Shown here one piece after another: positions 51,752 through 58,524 of a stretch of DNA of 58,524 bases; the first letter of the stretch is position 1; each line of letters begins with the position of its first letter. The DNA comes from Deinococcus planocerae (GTDB lineage: Bacteria; Deinococcota; Deinococci; Deinococcales; Deinococcaceae): contig NZ_PNOR01000028.1 in NCBI RefSeq assembly GCF_002869765.1, positions 1 to 58,524 of the forward strand. Direction: 5' to 3'. The notes beneath the pieces are model-generated. The model made no database searches. It was not told where the DNA came from and saw only the letters and a program-made list of their open reading frames with translations. Both the position numbers and the translations under genes were made by a program.

Positions 51752-52732
51752 GTGATGCGGCACAGCGACTGGTCCGGTCTCCATCTGACCCTTCCGAGCC
51801 CCAGGGTCGTCTGTCTGTGCGGCGCCGAACGTTTCCGGGCGGCCTTCGCCGCGCTCGACCGTCGGCTGACCGACCAGGGCTGCGTGGTGGTGACCATCGC
51901 CAACCCGGCCCGCGCCTGCGACGGCCAGGACCCGGCTGAGCTGCCGCACGCCCGCGCCGACCTGCACAAGATCGAGTGGTGCGACGAGTTCGTGGTGCTC
52001 AACGTCCACGGCTACATCGACGAACTGACCCGCCAGCACCTGCGCCACGCCCAGCGGCTGGGCAAGCGGGTTCGCTTCGTGGACCCGCTGGGCGGCCAGA
52101 GGCGGCCCGAGCGTCCCGACCTGCCCGGGCAGGACGCGCCGCGGCGCGCGGCCAGTCCGGTGTTCACCCCCGCCGAGGGGATCACGGTGGTGGGGGAGGG
52201 CACGGTGATGGACCTCACGGCGCCCTTCAAGGTGCGCGGCGGCGCGGTGCTGCTGTACGGACCCGACGAGACCCGGCCCGCCTGCACGCTGGTCAGCGAG
52301 CACGTCTGGCCGGGCGTGCAGTGGGTGCCCGAGGTCTGGTACGCCGAGGCCGCCAGCCACACCCAGGTGGTGCGCTACAGCGCCGAGCCCGCCGCCCTGC
52401 AACCCATCGGCGAACTGATCCGCTGGGCCATCGCCACCAGCGGCCAGATCTGGGAGCGGATGCTGTGGGGCCTGCTGCTCGTCGATTCGGTGGCGACCCA
52501 GGAGGAACTCAGCGCGATCATCGGGTGCAGGCGCGAGTCGGTGACCACCGCCATGCGCGACTTCCGCGCGCGGGAGCTGATCGAAAAGGTGGATGGCCGC
52601 ATCCGCCTGACGGCCAAGGGGCTGGTGTACGCCGCGCAGCTCGGCGCGCTGGAGGGCGCGGACGCCGGGGCCGACCTCGGGGAGGCCGAACTCGGGAGCC
52701 TGGCCGCCCTGGTGGACCCGGACCTGAACTGA
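51752..52732 (+). CDS. Deoxyribosyltransferase-like domain fused to a Crp-type regulator
   Basis: The 326-residue protein has three parts. Residues about 18-112 look like a nucleoside 2-deoxyribosyltransferase/SLOG-type domain (VVCLCGAERFRAAFAALDRRL, LHKIEWCDEFVVLNVHGYI, LGKRVRFVDPLG). Residues about 135-215 resemble a cyclic-nucleotide-binding beta-roll (LTAPFKVRGGAVLLYGPDE). Residues about 225-300 carry a Crp-like winged helix (TQEELSAIIGCRRESVTTAMRDF). GTG 51752 fits GGAGG at 51739-51743; ATG 51755 is possible. It is divergent from the cyclase-shaped gene, suggesting a nucleotide-sensing switch. Confidence 0.6.
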   Translation: MMRHSDWSGLHLTLPSPRVVCLCGAERFRAAFAALDRRLTDQGCVVVTIANPARACDGQDPAELPHARADLHKIEWCDEFVVLNVHGYIDELTRQHLRHAQRLGKRVRFVDPLGGQRRPERPDLPGQDAPRRAASPVFTPAEGITVVGEGTVMDLTAPFKVRGGAVLLYGPDETRPACTLVSEHVWPGVQWVPEVWYAEAASHTQVVRYSAEPAALQPIGELIRWAIATSGQIWERMLWGLLLVDSVATQEELSAIIGCRRESVTTAMRDFRARELIEKVDGRIRLTAKGLVYAAQLGALEGADAGADLGEAELGSLAALVDPDLN

Positions 52733-52824
52733 CCCCGCCCCACCCGCGGCGAAATTTTTCCCGGCACGGCCACGGACAGGCCGTGCAATAGGTCCGTGCC
52801 CCACGGACGACCAGGAGGAAGCGC

Positions 52825-53814
52825 ATGACCCTGCCCCTTTCATCGCCCGCGTCGCCCCGGCCTGCGACCCCGCCGGCCCCCACGGCGGGCGGCCCGGCGG
52901 TGACGCTCCACCTGAGCCTCACGCAACTGGTGATGGGCCGCTACCGTCCCCGTCAGCGGTTCGACGCCGCCGCGCTCGACGCGCTGGCCCGCTCGCTGGC
53001 CTCGCACGGGGTCGCGCAGCCGCTCCTCGTTCGCCCGCTGGAGGGCGGCGAGCCGGGGGAAGGCCGCTACGAGATCGTGGCGGGCGAGCGGCGCTACCTC
53101 GCCGCGCAGCAGCTCGGCCTGACCCACCTGCCCGCGGTGGTGCGGCGGCTGAGCGACGAGGCCGCGCTGGAACTGTCGCTCGTCGAGAACCTGCAACGCG
53201 AGGACCTGAACGAACTGGAGCAGGCCGAGGGCGTGCTGCGGCTCCTGGCGCTGCGGTTGGGGCGCGAGGTGGGCGGCGTGCGGTCGCTGCTCTACCGCAT
53301 GGACAACGAGGCCAAGCACAAGGTTACCCAGCAGGTGTTGGGTAGCGAGGACGCCCGGACGGTCGAGCGGGTCTTCGCGGAGCTGGGCACCCTGAGCTGG
53401 GCCAGTTTCGTCTCCACGCGCCTGCCGCTGTTCTCGCTGCCCCCGGACGTGCTGGAGGCGCTGCGTGCCGGGGTCCTGAGTGCGGCGGGCGCCCGCTTGC
53501 TGGGACGCCTGCGCGACCCGGCTGACCGGGCCCCCCTGCTCGCCGAGGTCTGGGACGCGCCCCCCGGCGACGCCGAGCTGCGCAGGCGGGTCCTGACCGT
53601 GCTCGGCGCCTCCCGCTCGCAGCTCCCGGCGGCCCAGCCCCCGGCGGCCCAACCGGGACCGCCCGCCGCCCGCCTGACCGCCTGGGCCCACACGCTGCTG
53701 GGCGGGCGCCGCTGGCGCAGTCCGGCGCGGCAGGCGCGGGCCCAGGCGCTGCTGGAGGAACTCGCCCAACTGCTCTGTGCCGAGGAGGACGATGATGCGC
53801 CCGTCACGCCGTAG
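52825..53814 (+). CDS. ParB-family protein without ParA
   Basis: The 329-residue protein has a ParB/Spo0J core: LSLTQLVMGRYRPRQRFD, LARSLASHGVAQPLLVRPL, YEIVAGERRYLAAQQLGL (the CTP-binding GERRY motif), then ELSLVENLQREDLNELEQAEGVLRLL and an HTH region. The C-terminus is Pro/Ala-rich. No parA gene is adjacent, so it may be a KorB-type regulator, a segregation factor with a distant partner, or a fertility/transfer regulator. ACCAGGAGG precedes the ATG. It overlaps the next gene. Confidence 0.88.
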   Translation: MTLPLSSPASPRPATPPAPTAGGPAVTLHLSLTQLVMGRYRPRQRFDAAALDALARSLASHGVAQPLLVRPLEGGEPGEGRYEIVAGERRYLAAQQLGLTHLPAVVRRLSDEAALELSLVENLQREDLNELEQAEGVLRLLALRLGREVGGVRSLLYRMDNEAKHKVTQQVLGSEDARTVERVFAELGTLSWASFVSTRLPLFSLPPDVLEALRAGVLSAAGARLLGRLRDPADRAPLLAEVWDAPPGDAELRRRVLTVLGASRSQLPAAQPPAAQPGPPAARLTAWAHTLLGGRRWRSPARQARAQALLEELAQLLCAEEDDDAPVTP

Positions 53815-54652
53815 CCCGCGGGTCTGGGCCATCTGCCGCGCCCGCCCGGACTCACCGCCGGGCTCACTCCTGATCCTGCTGCTGTGCCTGCTGGCCGCGC
53901 TGTGGTGGCCCGGCAGCGGGCGGGCGCAGAACGCGACCTACTTCGCCGCCGACCTTCAGGCCGCGCCCCGCACGGTGCTGGTGTCACCCGACTACCTGAC
54001 CGTGATCGAGTTCTACCAGGAGGTGGACCAGATTTCCTCGGGCCGCCCGGAGCTGCTGCACGTGGAGGCGTCCGGCGCCAAGGTCTACGTGTCCGCGCTG
54101 GGACGCTCGGGGTCGACCGATCTGGTGGTCGAGGTCGGCGCGCGGACCCAACTGCTGCGCGTCGAGATCGTCCCGGGCAACAACACCCGGCGCTATGTGG
54201 TGCGGCTCGACCGGCCCGCCCCCCCGCTCAGGGTGACCCCCCCACCTCCGCCTCCGCCCGCGAGCCGCCCGGCCCCGGCCCGGACGGTCAACCCCGCCTG
54301 GCTGTCGTTCCGGGTGACCGCAGGAGACCTGGACGGGCGCCCAGACGCGGTGACGCTGCTCTTCGCCGTCGAGCACCGGGGCAGCGCGCCCCTGCTGGTC
54401 CTGAACGCCGCCGACCTGAGGGTGCGGCAAGGCGGCACGGCGGTGGCCGTGCAGGTTCGGCAGGGCCTCGACCCGGCCACGCTGCGAAGGGGCCGCACCC
54501 ATCAGGGCACCCTGGTGCTGCGTCTCGGTGCGGCCCAGCGGCGCGGCGCCCCCATCACGCTGAGCTGGACGCTGCGCGACCCGAGCACCCAGACCAGCTA
54601 CGTCGTGGAACGGCGCCTGGACGCGCGCACCCTGGCCCCGGTCCGGCCCTGA
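53792..54652 (+). CDS. Exported beta-rich protein, VirB9/secretin-N-like
   Basis: The 286-residue protein has a signal sequence (LLILLLCLLAALWWPGSGRAQ). Residues about 40-135 resemble the beta-rich N-domain of VirB9 or CpaC (TVLVSPDYLTVIEFYQEVDQI, VYVSALGRSGSTDLVVEV). A Pro-rich linker and a second beta-domain (about 170-286) follow. It starts within the parB 3' end (GAGGAGG before ATG 53792), so it is co-translated. It most likely forms part of an envelope-spanning complex. Confidence 0.6.
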   Translation: MMRPSRRSPRVWAICRARPDSPPGSLLILLLCLLAALWWPGSGRAQNATYFAADLQAAPRTVLVSPDYLTVIEFYQEVDQISSGRPELLHVEASGAKVYVSALGRSGSTDLVVEVGARTQLLRVEIVPGNNTRRYVVRLDRPAPPLRVTPPPPPPPASRPAPARTVNPAWLSFRVTAGDLDGRPDAVTLLFAVEHRGSAPLLVLNAADLRVRQGGTAVAVQVRQGLDPATLRRGRTHQGTLVLRLGAAQRRGAPITLSWTLRDPSTQTSYVVERRLDARTLAPVRP

Positions 54653-54684
54653 ACTCCCCGTAGGACACACGCGTGAGGTGAACC

Positions 54685-56889
54685 ATGAAGACCGCCCCCC
54701 CAACCCCTGAGGATGCCCGGACCCGCCGCCCGACCCGGTCCCGGCTCACGGCGGCCCTGGGTCTGCGCTGCCTGTCCTTGGGCGCCCTGGGCCTGGGAGC
54801 GCCGGGCCTGCCCTCCGTGGCCCGCGCCCAGGTCCCCTACGTGGGCATCGTGAGCCTGGTGGACATCGGCGCGAGGCCGGGCGTGCAGCGGGAAGCCGGG
54901 CGGGGCGGCCTGGTCGCCGTGCCGGGCGTGAACCCGGACGGACTGCCGCTGGTCGAGCTGATCCACGTGCAGAACCTGCTGGCCTGCCGCGCGCAGAGGC
55001 GGGCGTCCGGCGGCCCGGCCCCCTGCCCCCGCTACGAGTGGTCCGTGCCCTTCATCCCGGAGCCCAGCGCCCTGAAGCTCGAAGAGGCGCTGTCGCGCGC
55101 CTGGAACGAGTTCGACGCCCGCTCGACCTGGTACATGAACTCGCTGCTGAACACCACGCCCGATCCGGGGGACCTGGGCGTGGTGAGCAGGGTGGTCCCC
55201 CGGCCCGTGCGCGGCGCGGCCAGGGGACTGCTCGGGAGGCTGCTGCCCTCGACCCAGGGTTACAGCGCGCGCGGCAACTGCGGACCCGACGAGGCGGGCC
55301 GCGTGGACGAGTACCTGGACGCCTGGAACGCCAACCCCGCAAGAGCCATCGACGCCAGGCTGTTTTGTGACGCGCTGGCAAAGGCGCAGGCCAGCGCGCG
55401 CCCCAGCTACAAGCCGGGGGCGAAGTGCGCGGTGATCGACACGCCCGCCGTGACCGACTGGGCGGAGGTGAACCGCCGCTGGAAAGCCGCCTACACGCAG
55501 GCGGTGGAGGTGTACTACCCCGAATACTGGCAACAGGTCTACGCCGCCGTGCGGCGGTACATGCCCGGGTCGCTGGCCTGGGACGGCCTGTACCCGCTGG
55601 GCGGGCCGGTCGGCACGGTCGGCGGGGCCCAGCTTCAGCCGGTGTTCGCCCCGGGCCGCCGCACCGCCCAGTATCAGGCGCTGGCCCGGCGCGCGCAGGC
55701 GCAGGACCCGAACGGCGCCCGCTACATCCTGGGCCACTATCCCTATCCCGGCGTGGTGGGGGCCTGGGGGCCCCGGGTGCCGCGCCCGGCCACGCCCCCC
55801 CTGGGCCGGGCGTGGCCGGGCATCTCCAAACTGGAGGTCCTCAAGTACGGCCTGGCCGGGCGCGAGGACATCTTCGCCCGGCCAGGGCAGTGGTGGAGCA
55901 TGAGCAAGACCCGTGGGGCGGCCCCGACCGGCCCGACCGGCGCGGGGGACCTGCGGGAGACCGAGGGCGTGGGCGCCGTGAGCTTCTTGCACCTGTACCC
56001 GCGGATAGATACCCTGACCACGCCGCGCGCCGCCGAGTACCACCGCTGGTGCTTCCTGTCCTACACGCCCCCGGTCCCGGTGCTGGTGCGGCGGACCCTG
56101 CCCAGCGTCGCCCAGGGCATCAATGCCACGCTCGGCGGTCTCACCCGCGTGCACGTGCGCTGGGAGACCGCCCCCGAGGGCTATCCGCTGCACGGCGTGC
56201 GCGGCCAGCCCAACCAGGGGGCGCCGGGGCCGGACAACCTGACCGGAAAGCTGCCGACCGTCGATCCGTCCAGGATCGTGATGCCCCGGATTCCGCCGCG
56301 GCAGGTCATGGAGCGGGCGCCGCAGGCCGGGGCCGGGGCCGACCCGCCGGGCAGCCCCCCGCCTCCCCCCGCCGAACAGCCGTCCGGAGCGGGTGGCCCC
56401 GGAGCCAGCGGGTGCGTGCGCCCGAGCAGCGGCACCCAGAGTCAATGTCTGGCCCGCCTGATTCTGAACGACGGGCGCATCGACCTGGGGACCAGCAGTT
56501 CCACACACGGCGGCAGCCCGCGGCAGAACATCCTTGACGCGGTCAACGGACGCTCCACCCCGGCGGGCTGTGGCGAGCGCACCCCGAACTGCGGACGCCG
56601 CATTCAGCTCAGCGCCCGCCTGCTGCAAAAAATGCTCGCACTCGCGGACAGGGGTTCCTACCGGGTGACGGCCATCGCGGGCGGCGGACACAGCGGCAGG
56701 TCGTCTCACTACACGGGGGACGCCATCGACATCGGCACCTGGGCGGGCATCCACCTGGGCCGCCCCAGCGCGGGACACACCCAGGCCCGCGATGCCTGCC
56801 TGGCGGTGGGCGCCCGGCCCTGGCAGACCTTCAACGCCTACAACGACCCCAGGCATCACAGCGATCATGTGCATTGCGATTTCCGGTGA
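54685..56889 (+). CDS. Large exported protein with C-terminal M15-type peptidase domain
   Basis: The 734-residue protein begins with a signal sequence (LGLRCLSLGALGLGAPGLPSVARA). A long unassigned Cys-containing region (about 45-540) contains VPFIPEPSALKLEEALSRAW and WRWKAAYTQAVEVYYPEY-like aromatic segments. A Pro-rich linker follows, and the last about 100 residues carry DD-peptidase metal motifs: HSGRSSHYTGDAIDIG and HHSDHVHCDF. This suggests a structural envelope protein with its own peptidoglycan hydrolase. GAGGTGAACC-ATG sets the start. A terminator follows at 57011. Confidence 0.65.
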   Translation: MKTAPPTPEDARTRRPTRSRLTAALGLRCLSLGALGLGAPGLPSVARAQVPYVGIVSLVDIGARPGVQREAGRGGLVAVPGVNPDGLPLVELIHVQNLLACRAQRRASGGPAPCPRYEWSVPFIPEPSALKLEEALSRAWNEFDARSTWYMNSLLNTTPDPGDLGVVSRVVPRPVRGAARGLLGRLLPSTQGYSARGNCGPDEAGRVDEYLDAWNANPARAIDARLFCDALAKAQASARPSYKPGAKCAVIDTPAVTDWAEVNRRWKAAYTQAVEVYYPEYWQQVYAAVRRYMPGSLAWDGLYPLGGPVGTVGGAQLQPVFAPGRRTAQYQALARRAQAQDPNGARYILGHYPYPGVVGAWGPRVPRPATPPLGRAWPGISKLEVLKYGLAGREDIFARPGQWWSMSKTRGAAPTGPTGAGDLRETEGVGAVSFLHLYPRIDTLTTPRAAEYHRWCFLSYTPPVPVLVRRTLPSVAQGINATLGGLTRVHVRWETAPEGYPLHGVRGQPNQGAPGPDNLTGKLPTVDPSRIVMPRIPPRQVMERAPQAGAGADPPGSPPPPPAEQPSGAGGPGASGCVRPSSGTQSQCLARLILNDGRIDLGTSSSTHGGSPRQNILDAVNGRSTPAGCGERTPNCGRRIQLSARLLQKMLALADRGSYRVTAIAGGGHSGRSSHYTGDAIDIGTWAGIHLGRPSAGHTQARDACLAVGARPWQTFNAYNDPRHHSDHVHCDFR

Positions 56890-57010
56890 CGAGGAGGTTG
56901 CCCTGACGGCGGGGCGCCGCTTCTTCCAAGGACCGAGGCTGCCGCCCGCCGCCCCGCCGTAGGCAAGCTGCCCCGCTCTGGGCCAGGCATAACCCCACTC
57001 CCTCCTTTGC

Positions 57011-57040
57011 GGGCCGTCCGTGTGAACGGCCCTGTTTTAT
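57011..57040 (+). terminator. Terminator after the 734-residue protein gene
   Basis: GGGCCGT (57011-57017) and ACGGCCC (57026-57032) form the stem, followed by TGTTTTAT. Confidence 0.75.
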
Positions 57041-57117
57041 CGGTCGGGCTGGGGCTCACCGCGTGATGTCCGGGAGGTCGGGCGCCGCGGTGCCGGGCAG
57101 GGCCACCTCACGCCGAA

Positions 57118-57153
57118 CGCAGTCTTCCCCCCACGAGAAGGGAGAAGACTGCG
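57118..57153. terminator. 10-bp perfect hairpin
   Basis: CGCAGTCTTC (57118-57127) pairs with GAAGACTGCG (57144-57153). No T tract on either side, so it could be a terminator or a protein site. Confidence 0.45.
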
Positions 57154-57285
57154 CCGGCAGAGTGATCTTTCCCGACTTCCTCCGCAGCGGCGTGGGTCGG
57201 CCCTGCCCGGCACCGGGCGTCCCGGTGTCCCCTGATCTTCCGCGCGGGCCCCCGGTGGGGCGAGCCGAGGAAAACGGCAGAGAAG

Positions 57286-57314
57286 CGGTCGCCGGGAGAA
57301 CTCCTCTCCCGGCG
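57286..57314 (-). terminator. 12-bp perfect hairpin after the VirB10-like gene
   Basis: GTCGCCGGGAGA (57286-57297) and TCTCCCGGCGAC (57303-57314) with a 5-base loop stand about 30 bp after the stop of the - strand gene. Confidence 0.65.
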
Positions 57315-57342
57315 ACGCTTCCCCGGCCCGGTGACCGTCGGG

Positions 57343-58467
57343 TCAGCTCTTGCCGCTCCCCAGCACGGTGATGAGCAGCGGGGTTCCCCGGTCCACCTGG
57401 GCGATGCGCTCCAACGCCTTCTGGGACGGCGGCACGGCGAAGAGGCGGGCGATGGCCCCCGCGACGGTGGTCCCGAGCTGCGGCGGCACGCGGGTGGTGG
57501 TCTCGCGGTCACCGTCCACGACCACCACGGTCTGATTGCCGAGCTGCTCGACGTAGCCGGCCACACCGGCGGCGGCGGCGCGGGTCAGGTCGGCGGCCAG
57601 GGCGGGCGCCACGTCCCGGGTCCGGACGGGCAGGCCGGGCAGGCCCGAGGGGTCGTAGGCGCGGGCGCTGACCGGCTCCAGCGCCCCGCCGGTCCAGACT
57701 TCGCTGAACACGATCTCGACCCGCCCGGCGGCCCCGAGCGTGGCGAGCCCGCTGAACACCGCGCCCGACGCGCTGCGCGCCAGCACCGGCATGGCCCGGC
57801 TCCCCTGCGTGACGATCAACCCGGTGGAGAGTTCGGCGCTCAGGGTCGTGCCGACCGCCAGCGTCGGCGCCGCGCCTGCGGGAGACGGCGTGGCCGCCGC
57901 GGGCGCGGGAGCGGCGGGGGGCGGCGTTCCCGGAGTTCCTGTCCCGGGCTGTCCGGGGGCAGGCGGCGTCTCCGGGGCGGCGCCCCCACCGAACAGCGTG
58001 AGGGAGGAGCCCGGGTCCACCTCGCCTGTTCCCCCATAGACCGAGAGGGGGGCCGCCGCTTCCTCCTCCGGCCCGCCGTACACCGAGAGCCCGGCGCCCC
58101 GGGCGTCCGCCTCGCCGCCTTCCGCCCCAGGCGCGGAATCGCTGCGGAATACCGTGGTGCTGGCTTCCCGGGGCGCCGGCACGGCCCGGAACACCGTGGC
58201 GCCGGGCCGCAGGGGGGGAGGAGGTGCGGGCGGCGGTGCAGGCGGCGGGGCCACCGCTTCCGCGGCGGGCAGGGCGTCCCGGACCGGGGGCGGGTCCAGT
58301 TCCGGCATCGGCTCGCTGGGCTCCGGGACCGGGGCCGTCACCGGCGGCGCGGCCTCACTCGCCGGGGGCGGGGGCAGGTCGTCCGCCGGGGGCAGAGTGG
58401 TGGGCGCGGCGGGCACCGGCACCGCGGGCGGCGGGGGTGGGGGGGGGGGGGGCGGCGGCCGCGCCAC
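57343..58467 (-). CDS. VirB10/TrbI-like protein, Pro-rich, open at the window edge
   Basis: The product is about 374 residues from GTG 58467, but the frame remains open to the window edge, so the true start may lie outside. The N-terminal 130 residues are Pro/Ala-rich. Short hydrophobic strands recur (TVFRAVP, TTVFRSD, LSVYGG twice, SLTLFGG). Residues about 195-370 resemble the VirB10/TrbI beta-barrel domain (LSTGLIVTQGSRAMPVLARSA, FSGLATLGAAGRVEIVFSEVW, GYVEQLGNQTVVVVDG). It would form the outer part of a type IV secretion channel. Confidence 0.65.
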   Translation of the reverse strand: MARPPPPPPPPPPPAVPVPAAPTTLPPADDLPPPPASEAAPPVTAPVPEPSEPMPELDPPPVRDALPAAEAVAPPPAPPPAPPPPLRPGATVFRAVPAPREASTTVFRSDSAPGAEGGEADARGAGLSVYGGPEEEAAAPLSVYGGTGEVDPGSSLTLFGGGAAPETPPAPGQPGTGTPGTPPPAAPAPAAATPSPAGAAPTLAVGTTLSAELSTGLIVTQGSRAMPVLARSASGAVFSGLATLGAAGRVEIVFSEVWTGGALEPVSARAYDPSGLPGLPVRTRDVAPALAADLTRAAAAGVAGYVEQLGNQTVVVVDGDRETTTRVPPQLGTTVAGAIARLFAVPPSQKALERIAQVDRGTPLLITVLGSGKS

Positions 58468-58524
58468 CGGCGGCGGGGGGGGGGGGGGGGGCGGGGCCGC
58501 GCCCCCCCCCCCCCCCCCCCCCCC
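58440..58524. repeat. Poly-G/poly-C low-complexity end
   Basis: Runs of G (about 58440-58452 and 58475-58491) and a final run of 23 C (58502-58524) close the window. Part of it encodes poly-Pro on the - strand. The terminal C run looks like an assembly or sequencing artefact. Confidence 0.7.

Larger units (their letters stand above)
56890..57342. other. Convergent gene-free stretch with three hairpins
   Basis: No gene is supported. It holds the terminator at 57011-57040 and perfect hairpins at 57118-57153 and 57286-57314, described separately. Confidence 0.6.

Overview
The window is high-GC (about 70% by eye) bacterial DNA that most resembles Deinococcus. Many genes have a TANNNT -10 element a few bases before the start codon, the leaderless arrangement common in that genus. 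The enzyme repertoire (MOSC, Ohr, fused GH1/RmlD protein, many TPR regulators) fits too. No rRNA, tRNA, CRISPR array or complete insertion sequence was seen. The genus call is inference; no search was run.

Left part, about 1-30,220, looks like ordinary chromosome or megaplasmid. It holds a C-terminal gene fragment, a MOSC protein, Ohr, an aldo/keto reductase, a Nif3-like protein, a secreted 5'-nucleotidase and a TetR/hydrolase divergent pair. Next come a glycosyltransferase + UDP-galactopyranose mutase operon and a TPR/BTAD regulator divergent from two tiny genes whose products share a GGA-x-DFGQ motif. A GH1-RmlD fusion, two TolC-type genes divergent from an OmpR-type two-component pair, another aldo/keto reductase, aldose epimerase and a GAF-GGDEF protein follow. 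The part ends with a LacI-controlled alpha-galactoside locus: regulator, two permeases, binding protein and GH4 alpha-galactosidase. The same 12-bp palindrome lies upstream of the regulator and upstream of the GH4 gene.

Right part, about 30,575-58,524, looks like an accessory or plasmid-type region. Scattered through it are parts reminiscent of a type IV secretion/conjugation apparatus: VirB1-like transglycosylase, Pro-rich envelope proteins, a VirD4/TraG-shaped protein with no readable Walker motifs, a secreted PLD-shaped protein with no HKD motif, a Ycf45/SpoIIIAA-type ATPase, ParB without ParA, a VirB9-like protein, a large exported protein with an M15-type peptidase end, and a VirB10/TrbI-like protein at the edge. 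Among them sit a malectin lipoprotein, two small paralogues ending in a PWSA motif, a LuxR/TPR regulator, two GH13 enzymes, and a visibly lower-GC two-gene island (about 45,450-48,340). There is also a divergent pair made of a cyclase-shaped/cold-shock protein and a deoxyribosyltransferase-like/Crp fusion.

The strongest candidates for something undescribed are the DFGQ mini-proteins beside the TPR/BTAD regulator, the nucleotide-signalling-like pair at 50,265-52,732, the PWSA paralogues, and the secretion-like locus whose motor-shaped and nuclease-shaped members lack catalytic residues. All are read from sequence only.
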